From Cucumis sativus (lineage: Eukaryota > Streptophyta > Magnoliopsida > Cucurbitales > Cucurbitaceae), in NCBI RefSeq assembly GCF_000004075.3, contig NC_026659.2, positions 3,472,001-3,536,000 on the forward strand: a DNA stretch of 64,000 nt. The letters are read 5' to 3'. The notes under the pieces were generated by a model, which ran no database searches, was not told the origin of the DNA, and saw only the letters and a list, made by a program, of their open reading frames with translations. Shown piece by piece: positions 62,098 to 64,000 of the stretch; position 1 is the stretch's first letter; every line of letters starts with the position of its first letter. The translations under genes were made by a program, and so were the position numbers.

Positions 62098-64000
62098 GTG
62101 TGAAGGCTTTAGTTTTAATTTCTCTTTTAATATTATGTAACTTCATTATTTCCCTGCTCTTAGTTTTTATGGCAAGAGTGTGAAGGGCTAGCAGCAGTTA
62201 AATTCTTATATATTGAAGTTGAATCTTAGGCAAGTAATTGTGTTTATGTTATAGTTTTAAAATTATCCTCTCCAAATTTTAGGTATTTTTAGGTATGACG
62301 GTAGAGTCAAGGTTGGCTATGAAGGTCTAAACTGTGGAGAATCATAGGAAACTTAGTTACAAATGGGGTGTTTTGTGCAGGACCTAGTACCTTTGCATAC
62401 TATATGCCATCATTCGGAGTATCCCATACTGTCTCTCTGCACAGGTCTATCTCTTGTTGGAGTAGATCGAGTTTATTGAAGTAGGAGGTTACATGCAAAG
62501 TTCCTTGCTTCAAATAGAGGTGTTCTGACCCTTCAAATAGAGTTTCTGAGTAGTGTCCCATAGATTCTTCGCAGTTGTGATAAAGCCAGACTTGCCAATT
62601 TGTGGTTTCATACTATTAATCAACAAGGACCAAATAAAAGAGTCCTCCTCTCTCTAGAGATGTTCTTGGACATCACCGGGTGGGGGCCGAAGAGTCTCCC
62701 CTGTCAGAAAACTGAATTGGTGTGACGTCCCTCAAGAAACATTTTTACCGATTGAGACTAAGAAAAGTAGTTATTTCCATTCAGCGTCTCCCCTGGATAT
62801 ACACCTGTAGATGGTGCTAAAGAACTAGTTATATAATTTGAGGACAAAGTAGGGAGTGAAGTTACCGAGTTCTTGGAATACATCGGCAAGTCGGTTGGTT
62901 TGGATTGTGCCGAAGATTTTCCAACTTCAAACCCTGATTTATTATGGAGTTTATCGATCTGGTACCACAAATGTGCGGCTCTAGTAAAGAATCAAAGGGC
63001 AGCAATGCGTGAAACGATGGCAATTCGTAAACTGAGGAAACCTAAGTACCAAGAGAAAAACCACGGTGTGACTTTCTTATTGATTTCTCATATGAACAAA
63101 AGATACAAAAGGGACAATAAATAGACAAAGCTTGTGATAAGAAAGGAAAGGAAATTAGGGTAAATCCTTAGGCCAAGGCCACGATTTCTGACATTTATAT
63201 CTGCTGTTTGTCCTTGTGGGCAACATGAATCGTTGGGGGAGCTGTCCATAGGGATAACAAGATCCTCTTAGATGGCAGTGTTAATTATTTAATGGTCACT
63301 TAGGTCAGTTATCAATAATATTATATCTTATTTGCTTCATTTCATTCGTTTGTTCTTATTATTTCCTCTAGAACCTATGTTACCTTCCCAATAGATCTCT
63401 CGCTACAGCCATTTTGAAGACGAGGTTACAGAGGTCTTTGGTCCTTAGAATGTCGGTAGATACGTCACTTAGAAGATTCCCCTAGACCTGTGCTTTCAAA
63501 GTGGTGCATTTTGTAGAAATAATCAAGGCGTGAGAATTAAAATCATCTGTTTTTCAACTGCAATCTAGCTTGTAGCTGCTGCAAAATTTTCTCTATGTGT
63601 CCTTCAATTAAGCTGAAGGAATGTTTTAAGAAAATGGCAAAAGATATGAGTGCCGTGGAATGAGAGGGATTGTAGGATTTTTTACAATGATCAATTGAAG
63701 CTTTGACGATATGTGGGAGTATTTTTATTTTTGGCTTCCGCTTGGTAGTATCGTATTTATCCTTTTTCTATTAAAGATATTAGCTTAACTTTTTGTGTAA
63801 GCTCCTACAGGTTTTGGATGCGTTAAGGTCTCATTTCTCCCTCTTTCTTTTCTAATTCTACTCCTCCAATTAATATACTTTTAGTATTAAAACAAAAAAA
63901 GTTGGTCTGAAGTATCGCCTGCGTAGATAAAAATTTGACAGTAAACAGAATGTCTAATTTCATACTTCTTTATAATACTTTCCTTCTTTTTTTTCCTTAT
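62098..64000 (+). other. Intron 9 of the IRE-like kinase (start)
   Basis: GTGTGA after CATTAAG begins an intron that continues past the window end. The expected next exon (LTDFGLSK) is not seen. Most of the middle (about 62300-63800) is less AT-rich than other introns of this gene and contains the copia fragment, so it is probably inserted DNA. Confidence 0.7.
62540..62970 (-). mobile_element. Degenerate Ty1/copia gag fragment in the kinase intron
   Basis: The reverse strand encodes relics of copia gag: GETLNGNNYFS, then after a TAG SQSVKMFLEGR, and with frame changes GETLRPPP, GEDSFI and INSM.PQIGK, followed by AKNLWDTTQK. This order is that of the plant copia gag N-terminus (LNGNNYFSWSQSVKMFLEGR). 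Stops and shifts show it is inactive. It is antisense to the kinase gene. LTR borders were not identified; the element may span about 62290-63800. Confidence 0.75.

Overview
The window is nuclear DNA of a dicotyledonous plant. The reasons are AT-rich spacers full of microsatellites, short GT..AG introns with T-rich acceptors, plant-only gene families (IRE-type AGC kinase, PPR protein, HIR protein, LRR receptor kinase) and relics of plant Ty1/copia and Ty3/gypsy elements. A cucurbit (cucumber or melon type) is my best guess, from protein resemblance and from a dispersed repeat with a TCTATC/GATAGA core that I associate with cucurbit genomes. That assignment is inference.

Layout. 1-318 (-): 5' end of a GH35 beta-galactosidase. 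5562-7871 (+): intact single-exon domesticated hAT-transposase-like protein (BED finger plus DUF659). 7872-17553: long spacer with a few exon-like islands I could not assign. 17562-19092: large foldback inverted repeat of about 1.5 kb. 19410-21889 (-): HIR3-like SPFH/band-7 protein, 5 exons. 22315-22386 (+): tRNA-His(GTG). 23636-26350 (-): LRR receptor-like pseudokinase, 4 exons. 26351-38900: 12.5 kb spacer with small repeats only. 39065-40447 (-): intronless PPR protein. 42747-47113 (-): pICln/methylosome subunit, 7 exons, with a dead Ty3/gypsy fragment in intron 2. 49176-50480 (+): ribosomal protein uS10 (RPS20), 3 coding exons. 51296-56152 (-): 14-exon photolyase-like/alpha-beta hydrolase fusion that needs a one-base frameshift to read through. 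57329-62097 and beyond (+): IRE-H1-like AGC kinase, first nine coding exons, running off the right edge through an intron that holds a decayed Ty1/copia fragment.

How genes relate. This is eukaryotic DNA, so there are no operons. The HIR protein and the LRR pseudokinase lie next to each other, as I recall their Arabidopsis counterparts do (AT5G51570 and AT5G51560), which suggests conserved microsynteny and perhaps a shared membrane or immunity role. The pICln and RPS20 genes are divergently arranged over a 2 kb spacer, and both have telo-box-like motifs near their starts. The photolyase-like fusion gene and the IRE-type kinase are also divergent and each has a G-box (CACGTG) upstream.

The most unusual items are the foldback element with a nested third copy, the single-base frameshift in the photolyase/hydrolase fusion (exon arithmetic gives 2041 nt), the receptor kinase with degenerate HRD and DFG motifs, and an exon-like island at 9785-10006 that is open except for one in-frame TGA. 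Exon coordinates were worked out by hand from splice consensus and reading-phase arithmetic. All family assignments and Arabidopsis locus names come from memory, not from a search.
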